Assembly: GCF_000283155.1 (NCBI RefSeq)
Contig: NW_004454280.1
Location: forward strand, 1,193,926 to 1,257,925
Source of the DNA: Ceratotherium simum simum
Lineage: Eukaryota; Chordata; Mammalia; Perissodactyla; Rhinocerotidae
Length of the DNA: 64,000 nucleotides
Reading direction: 5' to 3'
The notes under the pieces are model-generated. The model worked only from the letters and a program-made list of their open reading frames with translations, was not told where the DNA came from and searched no databases. Positions 1 to 10,034 of this stretch are shown one piece after another (positions within the stretch are counted from its first letter, which is position 1; each line of letters opens with the position of its first letter). The translations under genes were made by a program, and so were the position numbers.

Positions 1-99
1 GAGGGAGTGGCCAGCTGTGTCCAGGGCTGCTGATGGGCTGAGGGTCCCTGACCACTGACGGGGGGTTGTGGGGAGGCAAACGCCAGGCTGCAGTGGGTC

Positions 100-240
100 C
101 GGGAGAGAACAGGAGGGGAGAAGGAGACCACTGGTATCGACAACTTGTCTGAGGGGTTTTGCTTTAAAGGGAAGCAGAAAAATAGAGTGGCAGCTGAGTG
201 GGGGGTGTAAGGTCACTAGGAGGTCTTTTTTTCCTTAAAG
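100..240 (-). mobile_element. L2 LINE fragment, antisense
   Basis: The stretch with GGGGTTTTGCTTTAAAGGGAAGCAG and the following GGCAGCTGAG matches, by memory, the reverse complement of an internal part of the L2 reverse-transcriptase ORF. Strongly diverged. Confidence 0.6.
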
Positions 241-344
241 ATGAGCGATGTAATAGCTGATGGGGATGATCTAGTAGATGCAAAATTATCATGTGGGAGA
301 GAGAAAAAAAATGAACTATCTCATTCGTGCTCTCAGCAATGCTG

Positions 345-500
345 TGAAGTAGGTACCATTTTGTGGACAGGGAAACTGAGGCAAGGCAAGGTTCAGTCAC
401 TTGCCCAAGGCCACACAGCTAAGTAGTAGCAGGGCCAGGAGTTGAACGCAGATGGCTCAGTTCTAGAACGCCCGGTCTTAACCCCTGTGCTGTTCTGCCT
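345..500 (-). repeat. MIR SINE, antisense
   Basis: Contains GGGAAACTGAGGCAAGGC, then CACTTGCCCAAGGCCACACA and a degenerate box B complement, in the order of an inverted MIR. Confidence 0.8.
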
Positions 501-504
501 CCTG

Positions 505-815
505 GTCTCTTAGCTAGATTTGTGAGCTCTTCCAGAACAGGGTCTCCTCTTATACTTCTCTGTCCAACACAGCCCCTAGCAGAGAGGGCTGTGCAGAGGT
601 GAGACTTGATAGATCTTTAGTGACCAAGAGAGCAGAACACCAGGAACTGTACTGGAAGTGCTCAGGCACCGGGGCTAGCCATGGGAGGGTGGGCATGGTG
701 TCAGCGTGCCTCACCCCGCGTTCTTCCCACCACCTTGCTGGCCTCCTGTGGAGGCGGTGGTGCTCAGTAAATAATGGAAAGCATTGGTTGGGTGGATGAA
801 CGAAGAATGAAAAGG
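505..815 (+). mobile_element. L2 LINE 3'-end fragments, sense
   Basis: The TTGTGAGCTCTTCCAGAACAGGG part near 520 and GGTGCTCAGTAAATAATGG (near 748) followed by TGGATGAACGAAGAATGA look like two pieces of the L2 3' tail (CTCAATAAATGTTTGTTGAATGAA type), separated by unique sequence. Confidence 0.5.
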
Positions 816-884
816 CTATGGCTCAGCCTAAAACCTAAGCTGACGGTGCTGCCTGACATCCCCTGGTGTTGGCGTGATCTGGGC

Positions 885-995
885 TCCGGCTCCGGTTTGC
901 TGCCAGTGTGCTGGGTGACCTTGGGCAAGCCCCTGGCCCGTCACCACCTCAGTTTCCTTCTCTAAAATAAAGGGGTGGGGTTAGATGATCTCCCA
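885..995 (+). repeat. MIR SINE core and 3' part, sense
   Basis: GGGTGACCTTGGGCAAGCCC followed by CCTCAGTTTCCTTCTC is the conserved MIR core. Confidence 0.75.
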
Positions 996-1767
996 TCTCG
1001 CTCTCACCAGAACGTCTCAGGAGGCTTGTGCAGTCTGGCATCCTGCCTTCCGCTCTGTCACCAGGATGGACAGGAGACGTTCTGCAGGTGGGAGTTGCTG
1101 GCACTGGAGGGTCAGGTGGTCCCTGGGCTGTGTGTTCCCCTCAGAACAGCTGAGACTTATGGGGTGGGGCAGCCACCACAGAGGGAACCTGATGATTCCT
1201 GGGAGTCCTGCTTTGTGCCCAAGAGGGTGCACTCCGTGGGCAGTGGCACAGAGCTCAAAGCCACGGCAGTAACGCCAGAGTCCCAGCATCCAGCGTGTCC
1301 ACCCTGTGGTGGTTCTACACTCAGCCGTGTTCAGTCTGGGCTCTACCTCACACTGCTGGGGCCCCCAGCCTGGAGTTTCCCGTGTGGGGGTCTCCACACT
1401 AACCAGCTGCGGTAGTCCCCCAACCCCCAGGCATTTTGAAATGTGTGGTCACAGTGTCAGGGGTCACAGTGGTGGGGGTCAGGATGGTGGCACTGATGCT
1501 ATTTGCACCCTGGCTGCTGAAGGTCCCGTAATGCGAGTTGTCCCTCGCTGAATGCCAGCAGTGCCCCTGACCAGAAGCCCTGCTCAAGCGTGCCTCTGCT
1601 GGGCGCTCAGCTGCCACCCAGCTGTGTGATCTTGAGCCGGTCACTTTATTTGCCATTTCCCACAGCTGTGAACAGGCCACGCACACCTAGTTACTTGCCT
1701 TTTCGGCTCATGCTAAGTTTTCAACAAGACTTGAGATTAACAGTCCTCATCAGAGTAGCTCCCCATA

Positions 1768-1900
1768 CCTGCAGCTTACTCTGCGCCAGGCGCTGCCCTG
1801 TGCGCCTTATGGACCTTCGTGTTCACTCACTTAACCCTCACACCTCCTCAGGAGGTGGGCCTGTTAAGTGATCCACAGGTGAGGAAACTGAGGCAGAGAG
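1768..1900 (-). repeat. MIR SINE, antisense, just upstream of the D2 exon
   Basis: TCTGCGCCAGGCGCTGCCCTG, a truncated middle, and GAGGAAACTGAGGCAGAGAG follow inverted MIR order. Ends about 65 bases before the acceptor site. Confidence 0.7.
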
Positions 1901-2420
1901 CACGCTGAGTGCGCGGGAGGTGTTCTCCCGTGCCCGTGCGGGCTCTGACCTGCTTCTCCCCCGGCAGGGACAGGGGCAGACCCGGCGGTCAGCGTCAAGA
2001 GCAACCACTGCCTGGACGCCGCCAAGGCCTGCAACCTGAACGACAACTGCAAGAAGCTGCGCTCCTCCTACATCTCCATCTGCAACCGCGAGGTCCCGCC
2101 CGCTGCGCGCTGCAACCGCCGCAGGTGCCACAAGGCGCTGCGCCAGTTCTTCGACCGCGTGCCCGGCGAGTACACCTATCGCATGCTCTTCTGCTCCTGC
2201 CAGGACCAGGCGTGCGCCGAGCGCCGCCGGCAGACCATCCTGCCCAGCTGCTCCTACGAGGACAAGGAGAAGCCCAACTGCCTGGACCTCCGCGGCGTGT
2301 GCCGGGCCGACCACCTGTGCAGGTAAGGGCGCCGCGGCTCTGCGGGGTCGCGGGCCGTTCCGTCCCTGCGTTCCCTGGTCTGCTGGGTTATGGTCGCGAG
2401 CCCAGCAAAGAGGGTGACCT
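1900..2420. promoter_or_regulatory. Intragenic CpG-rich segment over the D2 exon
   Basis: I counted about 35 CpG in the 355-bp exon, and the dense CpG continues about 90 bases into the intron (GGGCGCCGCGGCTC and GTCGCGGG parts). This is far above the neighbouring introns and fits an exonic CpG island. There is no TATA box or known start site, so promoter activity is only a possibility; the coding need for Arg and Ala codons explains part of it. Confidence 0.5.
1968..2322 (+). CDS. GFRA2: GFRA2 coding exon (exon 4 in the human nine-exon model): domain D2 and start of D3
   Basis: The exon opens after the acceptor CCCCCGGCAG with two bases that finish a glycine codon and then reads [14 protein letters not shown]. 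It ends two bases into an arginine codon at AG|GTAAGG. In human numbering it covers residues 147-265. It carries the whole ligand-binding D2 domain with its ten cysteines (161, 168, 174, 185, 195, 200, 222, 224, 229, 241) and the first three of D3 (251, 258, 264). It also keeps the FCSCQDQAC and ERRRQTI blocks; the arginine cluster matches the region used in GFRA1 for ligand, heparan sulfate and RET contacts. Compared with my memory of human GFRA2, most differences fall at residues 189-193 (VPPAA for ISPTE). The exon is very GC- and CpG-rich, unlike the flanking introns. Longer open frames over the same bases on both strands are shadows. Confidence 0.97.
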
Positions 2421-2714
2421 GGACGTGTGCGGAACGCATCGTCGTCGTTCATTCACTCGACCGTTCCCTCACGCAGCACGGGCTTCTTGTGTGCCTCCTC
2501 TGTGCCCAGCCTCCTGCCGAGCACATGGGGGAGACCGAGATGAACAGGCCAAGGAGCTAATTTAAAATCGTAGACCCCGCCAGCCTGGAATGAGAAGGGA
2601 GTCCCGTGATCCTAGTCCTAGCTCTAAAGGAAGCCCCTGCCTGGTATCCCAGTGCGGTCCCGGGGCCATCGGGGCTCTGGCACATCATGAGGCGGCTCAT
2701 CCCTCCCTCTGCTG

Positions 2715-2945
2715 GGGTGGAGCGGGGTCTGGAGTCTGACTGTCCTGGGTTTGAATCCTGACTTTTCCACTTACCAGCTGTGTGACTTGGAGCAGGTTTT
2801 AAAAATTTCCTGAGTCTCCATCCCTTCACCTGCAAAACAGGAATAAAAGTACCCAATCTCAGGGTTATTGTGAGGATTAGATGACATAATGTGTGTCCAC
2901 AGCGTAGCCCAGAGCCTGGTGTACAGTAAATGCTTAATAGATGTA
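2715..2945 (+). repeat. MIR SINE, nearly full length, sense
   Basis: Starts with the tRNA-related part (GTCTGGAGTCTGACTGTCCT, then GGGTTTGAATCCTGAC as box B), continues with AGCTGTGTGACTTGGAGCAG and GGTTATTGTGAGGATTAGAT, and ends in the LINE-like tail AGTAAATGCTTAATAGATG. Confidence 0.9.
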
Positions 2946-3034
2946 TCCCTAATTATTAGGAAGGTATTTTGTTTGCTTTTTGCTACAGTGAGTTGAAATT
3001 TGCCTCTTTCCAATTCTTGTGTTTTTCCTGTTGG

Positions 3035-3290
3035 TTGTTAAGCATTTATCGAGCCCCTCTTACATCCAGCACTCAGTCCTAAGGCCTGAGCATGCAGAGG
3101 TGAACTGATGCTCTCCGAGGAGCACCCAGTCCAGAAGGGGAGACAGACAAGGAGAGCAGTGGTCCCAGTGCAGTGGGATGGGGGCTGTGGCCTCCCAGAG
3201 GAGGGGCCTTGAGCTGAACCTTGGAAAATGAGAAGGAGAAAGCCAGAGAAAGAGTCAGCCGGAAAAGCATATGAGAAGGCTGGAGGGTGG
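3035..3290 (-). mobile_element. L2 LINE 3' fragment, antisense
   Basis: TTAAGCATTTATCGAGCCCC with later AGCACCCAGTCCAGAAGGGG and GAGGGGCCTTGAGCTGAACC follow the order of an inverted L2 3' UTR. Confidence 0.65.
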
Positions 3291-3379
3291 GAGGGAGCCT
3301 GGGCTTGTGGCCACTGCAGGTGGGGTGCCATGAGGGAGGGAGGCTAGAGGTGAGACTGCTGGAGAAACAGGGGTAGCAA

Positions 3380-3610
3380 TGGGGCAGAGATTCAGAGATT
3401 GCTTACTACACAGCAGACACTGATCTCTTATATGGTTTATGTCATTTAATCCTTGCAATAAGGCTACGAGGTAGGTACAGTTATGATCTTTATCTACCAA
3501 ATGAGGACATAGAGACATAGAAAGGCACTTGCCTAAGGTCACCCTGCTCATACATTTCAGAGCTGGGGTCCGGTCTATACTGCTTTCTTTCCAGTAGAGC
3601 ATACTGGCCT
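3380..3610 (-). repeat. MIR SINE, antisense
   Basis: ATTGCTTACTACACAGCAGACACTG, TTAATCCTTGCAATAAGGCT and ACTTGCCTAAGGTCACCCTG give an almost complete inverted MIR. Confidence 0.85.
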
Positions 3611-3699
3611 GGACTAAGGTAGTGGCTGTGGGGGTGGAGAAAAGTGTGTCATTTCAGAGATGATTGGTAAGTAGACTTGACAGGACTGGATGACTGGCT

Positions 3700-3820
3700 G
3701 AATGTTCCCTGGAGGCAAAAGCCATTTCTCTTTTGTTTACGCCACGCCTCGTCCTGCACATAGAACCTGGCATGTGGTAAGCGCTTGACAAACGTTACTT
3801 GAATGGATAAATGAATGGTG
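3700..3820 (+). mobile_element. L2 LINE 3' tail, sense
   Basis: GAACCTGGCATGTGGTAAGC followed by TTGAATGGATAAATGAATGG is the typical L2 3' terminus. Confidence 0.7.
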
Positions 3821-3849
3821 ACCACCATGTTTCCTAGGGGAATAACTAG

Positions 3850-4215
3850 GGGGCGATGGAATCATTCAGTAGAGGGGTTGTTGGATGTGTAGCATTTGAG
3901 GTGCCTGGGGGGCCATCGCCATCCCCACAGCAGTGTCTGGGGGCGTTTGGACTTGTGGGCCTGGAGCTCAGTAAAGAGGCTGGAGTGGAGACGTGGGTTT
4001 GGGATTGTTGGACGCCTGGTTGGTGATGAAAGCCACTCGGTGACTGAGATGTACAGGGCGGGTTGGGAGAACCCAAGAGGGAGTCGGGCTGGAGATCCCT
4101 GCAGATTTGGGCATCCTCAGGTTTTGGTGAGAAGAGAAGCCGTTGGTGTGGACAGTGAGGCAGGACTCTGCTGGAAACACCAGTTCTTAAGGGAGGGGCA
4201 AAGGAAGTGGAGGCT
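3850..4215 (-). mobile_element. L2 LINE internal fragment, antisense
   Basis: GCATTTGAGGTGCCTGGGGG through TGTCTGGGGGCGTTTGGACT and GGCTGGAGTGGAGACGTGG match the inverted region just after the L2 reverse-transcriptase active site. Diverged. Confidence 0.65.
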
Positions 4216-4322
4216 GTGACAGGGAGGCTGGGAGGTGGAAGCACAGCCGGTAGAGAGTGGGCCAGAGTCCAGAAGAGAAAGGGGTTCCTGAGGGAGGGAG
4301 TGGCTGAGGCATGGTGCTTTTC

Positions 4323-4545
4323 AGAGAGAGAGAGAGAGAGAGGGAGGGAGTGAGTGTGTGTGTGTATGAGAGAGTGTGGAGTGTGTGTGGTGTGTGAGCG
4401 TGTGTATGTGTGGGGGAATGTGTGAAAATGTGTGTGCAAGTATGTGAGAGTGTCATAGTGTGTGAGAGAGTGTGGGAGTGGAGTGTGTGTCAGCGTGTGT
4501 GTGTGTGTGAGTGTGAGACTGAACATGTTAGAGTGTTTGTGAGTG
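4323..4545. repeat. GA then GT simple repeats
   Basis: A (GA)10 run passes into interrupted TG-rich repeats (TGTGTG with GAGAG and GTATG inserts). Length-variable microsatellite candidate. Confidence 0.9.
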
Positions 4546-6044
4546 GAGGGTGGGAGCGGCCGCAGTGGGTGCAGGCCTGGCAGGGAGGCAGGAGTGGAGG
4601 CAGTGGGGGCCAGGGGCTGCAGAGGGAAGGGGGCTTCTTTGTGTCCTGGAAGCGCTGGGGTCCTGTTCGTGTGGAAGGAGAAGCAGGACTTTGGTTTGGA
4701 AAAGAAGCGCTGCTGAGTTCAGAGCAGGGGCTCATCCCCAGAGCTGGCTGCCGGTTGGGAAAGCCGTGGAGAAGATAGGCTTTTCTCTTTTGCTTACTTA
4801 AAAAAATATACCTTATCGCCTACAAAAACTAATCGAGGTGATTTGAAATAAAACTGCATACAACAGGAGGACGCTTAGAAGTAAAAACTGAGACCCCTGA
4901 TAAGGAAGTCTGGGAGCAAATGCTGCAAGTATGCGCTCTGGCAGGGTTACTAAGCGGAGCTTCCCGGCAGCTGAGATAAAGCAGACTCATGGGCCACTTG
5001 AGCCCAAAACACGATGGAAGGGAGCATACTAATTCTTGGGTCAAGATGCATTCTCTCCTTGTTCTAAATGCTAAGAGGACCTTGTCAGGCCGCGGCACGC
5101 GCAGGGTATGAGGAATGACAGGATGGATGAGGAACTGCGCCTCGAAGGGAGCTGGAGGGCCAGCCTGAGTCCAAGCCCAGTGAAGACAAGCTGGGGCCTG
5201 CGGACCCCGTGCACACGTGTGGGCTGGGTGCACGGCGGCCACCAGGCTACAGGGGCATGGGTGAGCCTCCCTCAGACGTCTCAACAAGGAGTCTTGGGTT
5301 GAGGAGCGGCATGAACGGCAGCACCCCCTTTACTAGTGGTGTCTTAAGGAAGGACAGTGTGCAGCTCCTAAGGGGTCTGCGGCCCTGAGTGAGACGGGAG
5401 AGTTTGGAGCAGGGCGATTTGGTGGCTTGTAAGAACATCTGTGTCTGTTCAAAGAGCCAGTGGGGTTTGTTTGTTTTTCTGGAGGCAGGGGGACCCAGGA
5501 AGAGGAGAATTGGAGGGTAAGCTTCACAATGTAGAACCAGAAAGGGTATTTAAACAAGACTAGGTATTGGGAGGGTTGAGAATGAGGTGTCCCGGGAGCT
5601 AAGTGCTGACAGTTTCTGAGAGGCGCCGAGCCGAGTGGGGGAGCGCCAGGCACTGGGCGTTAATGTCCGCAAGGGCGACTGCAGGACCCACGCACGTGCT
5701 GTGTCTTGGTATTGAATCAGGTCCTTCGTGGGAAGGTCCGGTGCTCCAGCGTGTGGCCAGGTGAGCTCCTGGTCCAGAGCCAGGATACTGCTGTAACTCA
5801 TCTCCCACAGCCCGTCCCACCCGCCCCCACTCAGATTTTCCACCACCTGCCAGTAGCGGGTAAGGGATGAGGGAGAGCCTGCGTTCAGGACGAGTTTGGC
5901 AGGACCTGGGGATTGTTATAGCATGGCCAGCTGTCCTCTGGGGAGCTCTGCCTGGACTCAGAGTTCAGGTGGGAGAGCTGCACTGGGAGAAACAGGGACC
6001 AATGGGTGGTGGGTGGAGGTGGTTGCTGTGGTGGCCTGGAGACA

Positions 6045-6190
6045 GGAGACCTGCCTTTTGTGCTCGCTCTGCGCTGGGCTCCGTAGTGGGCCTGGAGGGA
6101 TCGTTTCACTCCTCATACCCTCAGTTTCCTCGTTAATCACACAAGGATGCTCACCTGTCTCCAAGGACCCTTCCAGTTCTGTGGACCTGA
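6045..6190 (+). repeat. MIR-family fragment, sense
   Basis: GGAGACAGGAGACCTGCCTTTTG, CCTCAGTTTCCTCGTTAATC and AAGGACCCTTCCAGTTCTG keep the order of a MIR-related SINE; diverged. Confidence 0.5.
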
Positions 6191-7434
6191 GTCTGTCAAA
6201 GCAGCTTTCCCGTCTGCCTTCTCCCCCTGCACCCGCACTTGAGGTTGTGTTCCTGGAGAGGAGAGCTCTCCTCGGCACAGGGGAAACGACCAGAGATGCC
6301 CCTTCAGGGTAGATGGTGTGGGGGTGGATTTGAAGGAGAGGAGCTGACTTCTTTGCACACTTTTGCAAGCCTGACTTACTGACTCATGGACCTGTCCCTG
6401 TGGTCTGTGGAGGGGCCCGGGAGGTGGCGGGTGGCTGGAGGGGAGCGTCTGGAGAACAGGACATTCTCCACCATGCCTGGGAAGGAGGGCTCTCCCTTCC
6501 CTTCCTGGCCTTGGCTTCCTCCAGGTTTCCGCCTGCCAGAGTGGGCACCACGAGTGGAAGTCTTGACTGTGAAAATGGGGGAGCCCAGTGCCACGGTGTT
6601 TGGAGCAGGACTGTGGACCCCCAAGCCTTCCTTTCCTGGATACATGCATGGACAAAGCTGGCCTCGATGGGCGTCATGGGAAAGCCTCTCTGGGCTGAGC
6701 CTGTGGGAATGAGGCCCTTGTCCGCAGTGTCTCCCAGAACATGTCCCGTGCTCCAGCGCTGCAGTGCCCAGTCCTCATCACCGGGCCTGCCTGGCCCCCT
6801 TCACCCTCTTGCTTAGGGAGTTGGCCCAGCTATGCCCAGCCTTCTCCCTGAGTGAATCTTGGCCCAGGAATCCTGGGGGACAGCTCTGCCAGAGCCTGCC
6901 TCACCTGGTGCTACGTGAGAGCGAGTCCGTTGAGGTGCCGTGTGACTCACCCAGTGGCGTGCTCGCACATCCCGTGTGCCATGTGATATTTAACAGACTC
7001 GGTTGTGCTGTCTGATGAAATGTCACTAATGACAAGGTGTTGGCGTTAGACAAGGGCGTCTCCGTGCTGGGGCCCACGGGTTATTGGAAGCCCTTCAGAG
7101 CCCTTTCCTGCTCTTCAGACCGGGGTCAGTTTGGGTGAGAGTGGAGGCTCCTGTTCTACCTTGGCTTCCGGCTGCGCTTTTGCCTTTGTCTGGGTCACAT
7201 CCCATGAGCCTTTAGGGCTGTGGACTTAAGATCAGGAGAGGCTTTTCCTTTAAAAGGCTTCTGATATGGAGTCTGGAAAGCCCAGAGAATCTCTGGGAAT
7301 GAATCCATGGAATTTGGCTGAATTCTCTCACCCCAGGCCTCCAATGGGCCATGACCTACCTTTTTTTTTTCTTTTAATATAATCTGTTAGTTTCTACTCT
7401 CTCAGTTTATACGCATTGCAAGGATGGTCCAGAT

Positions 7435-7452
7435 TGTGTGTGTGTGTGTGTG
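7435..7452. repeat. (TG)9 microsatellite
   Basis: Perfect TG dinucleotide run. Confidence 0.95.
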
Positions 7453-8334
7453 GTGTGGTTGGGGGGCTGTGGGGAGGATGATTCTGTTGTCCTGCAAATT
7501 GTGTCCCTTCCAGGCCTTGTCTGGAAGAGGCCCTCTACAATGCCCTGCTCCTCTTAGTCTGCCAAGAGGATATAAATAACTCCGCGCTGGCCCTGTGCCA
7601 TATCCTGGGCTGTAATTTAACCTGTGGGTGCTGAAGATGTGTATAAATAGATTCCAGCCTGGGGCTACCCTGGCTGCCTGGGCCCCTTCATGCAGTGGAT
7701 CCTGTCCTTGTCCCAGAGGATTGCTGGTGAGGGGTTCCCTCCCTCAAGACTGTCTGCAGGGAGTAGGGAGGAGTCCCTTCAGCAGCACCCTCCTTGCCCA
7801 GCTCGGGGCATATTCAGAGTCTGCAGGCAGTGTGGAGGGACAGGTCTGGGTTTGATTCTTGGCTCCTGGGCTGTCCCTTGGCTTCTTCTGGAGTCTCTGT
7901 AGGATCTGTTGGCTCATGTTTTTAGCGGGTTATCTCTAACTGGCCGCAAATGATTATTTGCGTAGGAGTAGATGGGCTGTGGGGCTTCCAAGCCTTCACT
8001 TCTTTTAAAGGAGAGGTCTTGAGTTTCTTGAAATCGTATGCAAAGTTTTATGTGTATATTCTAGAGAGAAACTTGTTGCTTTCATTAGATTCTCAAAGGG
8101 TCCCTTGACCTCCCAAAGCTTAGGAACCTCCACCTTCGATAGCTGACCAACTTGGATTGGCTGCCTGGAGAACTGTGAATCAGCCTCCTGGCTCCGCAGC
8201 AAAGAGGGCTGTGATTGATTAGTGATGCCTGCCACAAGCAAGGGCGGGGCAGAATGGATGCCCTCCTGGAATCCAGCCAGTCATTCCTGGGGCCAGTGGG
8301 TCACCTGTAACAGGAGGAATGGGGTCTTGGGAGG

Positions 8335-8470
8335 CCATTCCTTTCTTCATTTGACAAGTGTTTATTGATCATCCACTCTGGGCCAGGCCCTGTGTTGGGA
8401 TTGGCTGGTTAATGAAATAGGTAGGGGTCCTTGCCCTCCGGGTGCTTACAGTCTAGTGTCAGGACACTGT
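8335..8470 (-). mobile_element. L2 LINE 3' end, antisense
   Basis: TTCATTTGACAAGTGTTTATTGATC with CTTGCCCTCCGGGTGCTTACAG and TCTAGTGTCAGG is an inverted L2 3' end. Confidence 0.8.
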
Positions 8471-9485
8471 TTATTGCCTCTGCAATGGAGATGGATCCAC
8501 ACGATAAACTGGATAATAGCATTTCCCCTCAGGTTCTCTTGAAATCCCAGTTCTACTCTGCTACCTACCAGGTCTTCCCTGGGTCACTCTGGTGGCACTG
8601 GAGAGCAGCCCCTTCTAGGGGGAGACGAGCCACAGACAGATGAACCTCATTCAGGGGCCTGCCTGACCTTGAACAGAGCTTAGAGCCCGACAGTCCCATC
8701 CATCCTCAGAGCCAGGCTGTGGCAAGGGGTGCCATGGGGTGAAGAAGTCACCGTCTTCCTGAAGAAAACCTAACTAGCAAGATTGCCAGTGGCGGGAGAC
8801 TCTCTATGTGGGGAGAGGCCATGGGATCCTCAGCCCTGCCAGAGACCCTGAGACCCATCTTCTCCTTGGGGATCCCATGCTGGCTCCTGCTGCTGGCCTC
8901 AGTAGGGGCCCTGCTCGACCTTGAACTCTGGGCCAAGGGTGCCCAAGTGACTCTTCCTGGAATTTCCTATGGCAAGTTGAGACAAGGCTGGAATGTTGAA
9001 CATTAGTAAAAGCTCTGGGGAAATAAACACAGGGGAGCAGATATCTAGTTTACAAGATATGGTTTACGTATCTTTCTGTCCTTGCCACTACAGGGATAGC
9101 AGCATGGTTGGGCAGGGAGTGGCTTTAACCTTTATCATCCAGGCTGCTCTCTGGGCATCTGGGCTCCTCAGAGTTCACACCCAGAGAGACGAGGTACACG
9201 CCTTGTTCAGTTAAGGCTCCCATGTGTGGAGTTCTGCCTGGAGACACATTCCATCGCTGGATGATTGGCAGGAGGAAGGACCCATATGGATAGATGCCAC
9301 TTATGCAGAGAGAATCAGAATCTAAGTCAGTGAGGTTTGTTCATACCAGAGGCATCATCTGTAGTCGTGTGTGTGTGCTAACACAAGGCAGGGCGCACTT
9401 TCAGCTACCCTGATCTCCTGTTGTTCCACCAGGCTCCTTGATTACTTCTGCTTCCACTCATTGACCTGGGCTCTCTTCTTGCTAG
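8471..9485 (+). other. Unique intron stretch
   Basis: No repeat or coding signal recognised. Confidence 0.5.
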
Positions 9486-9837
9486 TGTCTTAGTCTGCTG
9501 GAGCTGCCATAACAAAATACCACACACTGGGTGGCTCAAATGACAGCTTTTCTTTCTCATGGTTCTGGAGGCTGGGTGTCCAAGATCAGGGTGGAGCGTG
9601 GTCGGGTTCTTGGTGAGGGTCCTCTTTCCGGTTCTGTCCTCACACGGCCTTCCTGGGGCATGCACGCAGAGAGAACTGGTGTCTCTTCCTCTTTCTGTGA
9701 AGGCACTAATCCCATCTTAAGGGCTCTATCCTCATGACCTGGTTACTTCCCAAAGGCCCCGCCTCCAAATACCATCACACTGGGGATTAGCGGTTCAACA
9801 TATCAGTTTGGGGGACACAGATGGTCAGTCTGTAGTA
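9486..9837 (-). mobile_element. MaLR LTR (MST/MLT1 type), antisense
   Basis: Begins TGTCTTAGTCTGCTGGAGCT, continues CATAACAAAATACCACACAC, and ends with TTCAACATATCAGTTTGGGG and GACACAGATGG, the inverted order of an ERVL-MaLR solitary LTR. No internal sequence remains on either side. Confidence 0.88.
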
Positions 9838-10034
9838 CCTAGACTTACCCTTCATCCAAAACCCGTTTGGTCCTCATCTCACTGAGCCCTCTCCTATCTA
9901 CTTCTTCCACTGGTGCTTTCTAGAACTTGTCTGTATCCTGCATGTGGCACTAATCATGTGGCTTTCCTTTAATATTTTGTTTATCTTCCCAATTAGGTCT
10001 GTGCTTCTTTATATTGTTATATTATGACTGTGTC

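Larger units (their letters stand above)
1..1967 (+). other. GFRA2: GFRA2 intron upstream of the D2 exon (3' part)
   Basis: Noncoding. It holds L2 and MIR fragments (listed separately) and otherwise unique sequence. The 3' end shows a likely branch point (CTCTGAC, 1943-1949) and a short pyrimidine tract before CCCCCGGCAG. A MIR copy ends only about 65 bases before the exon. Confidence 0.9.
4546..8334 (+). other. Mostly unique intron stretch
   Basis: GC-rich unique DNA with one MIR-like piece (6045-6190) and a (TG)9 run (7435-7452). Open frames on both strands around 6137-6816 overlap each other and show no conserved residues. I see no gene. Confidence 0.6.

Noticed and set aside
1838..2565. 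Long open frames on both strands over the D2 exon (204 and 218 codons)
   Set aside because: They are out of frame with GFRA2, cross its splice sites and arise from high GC content.
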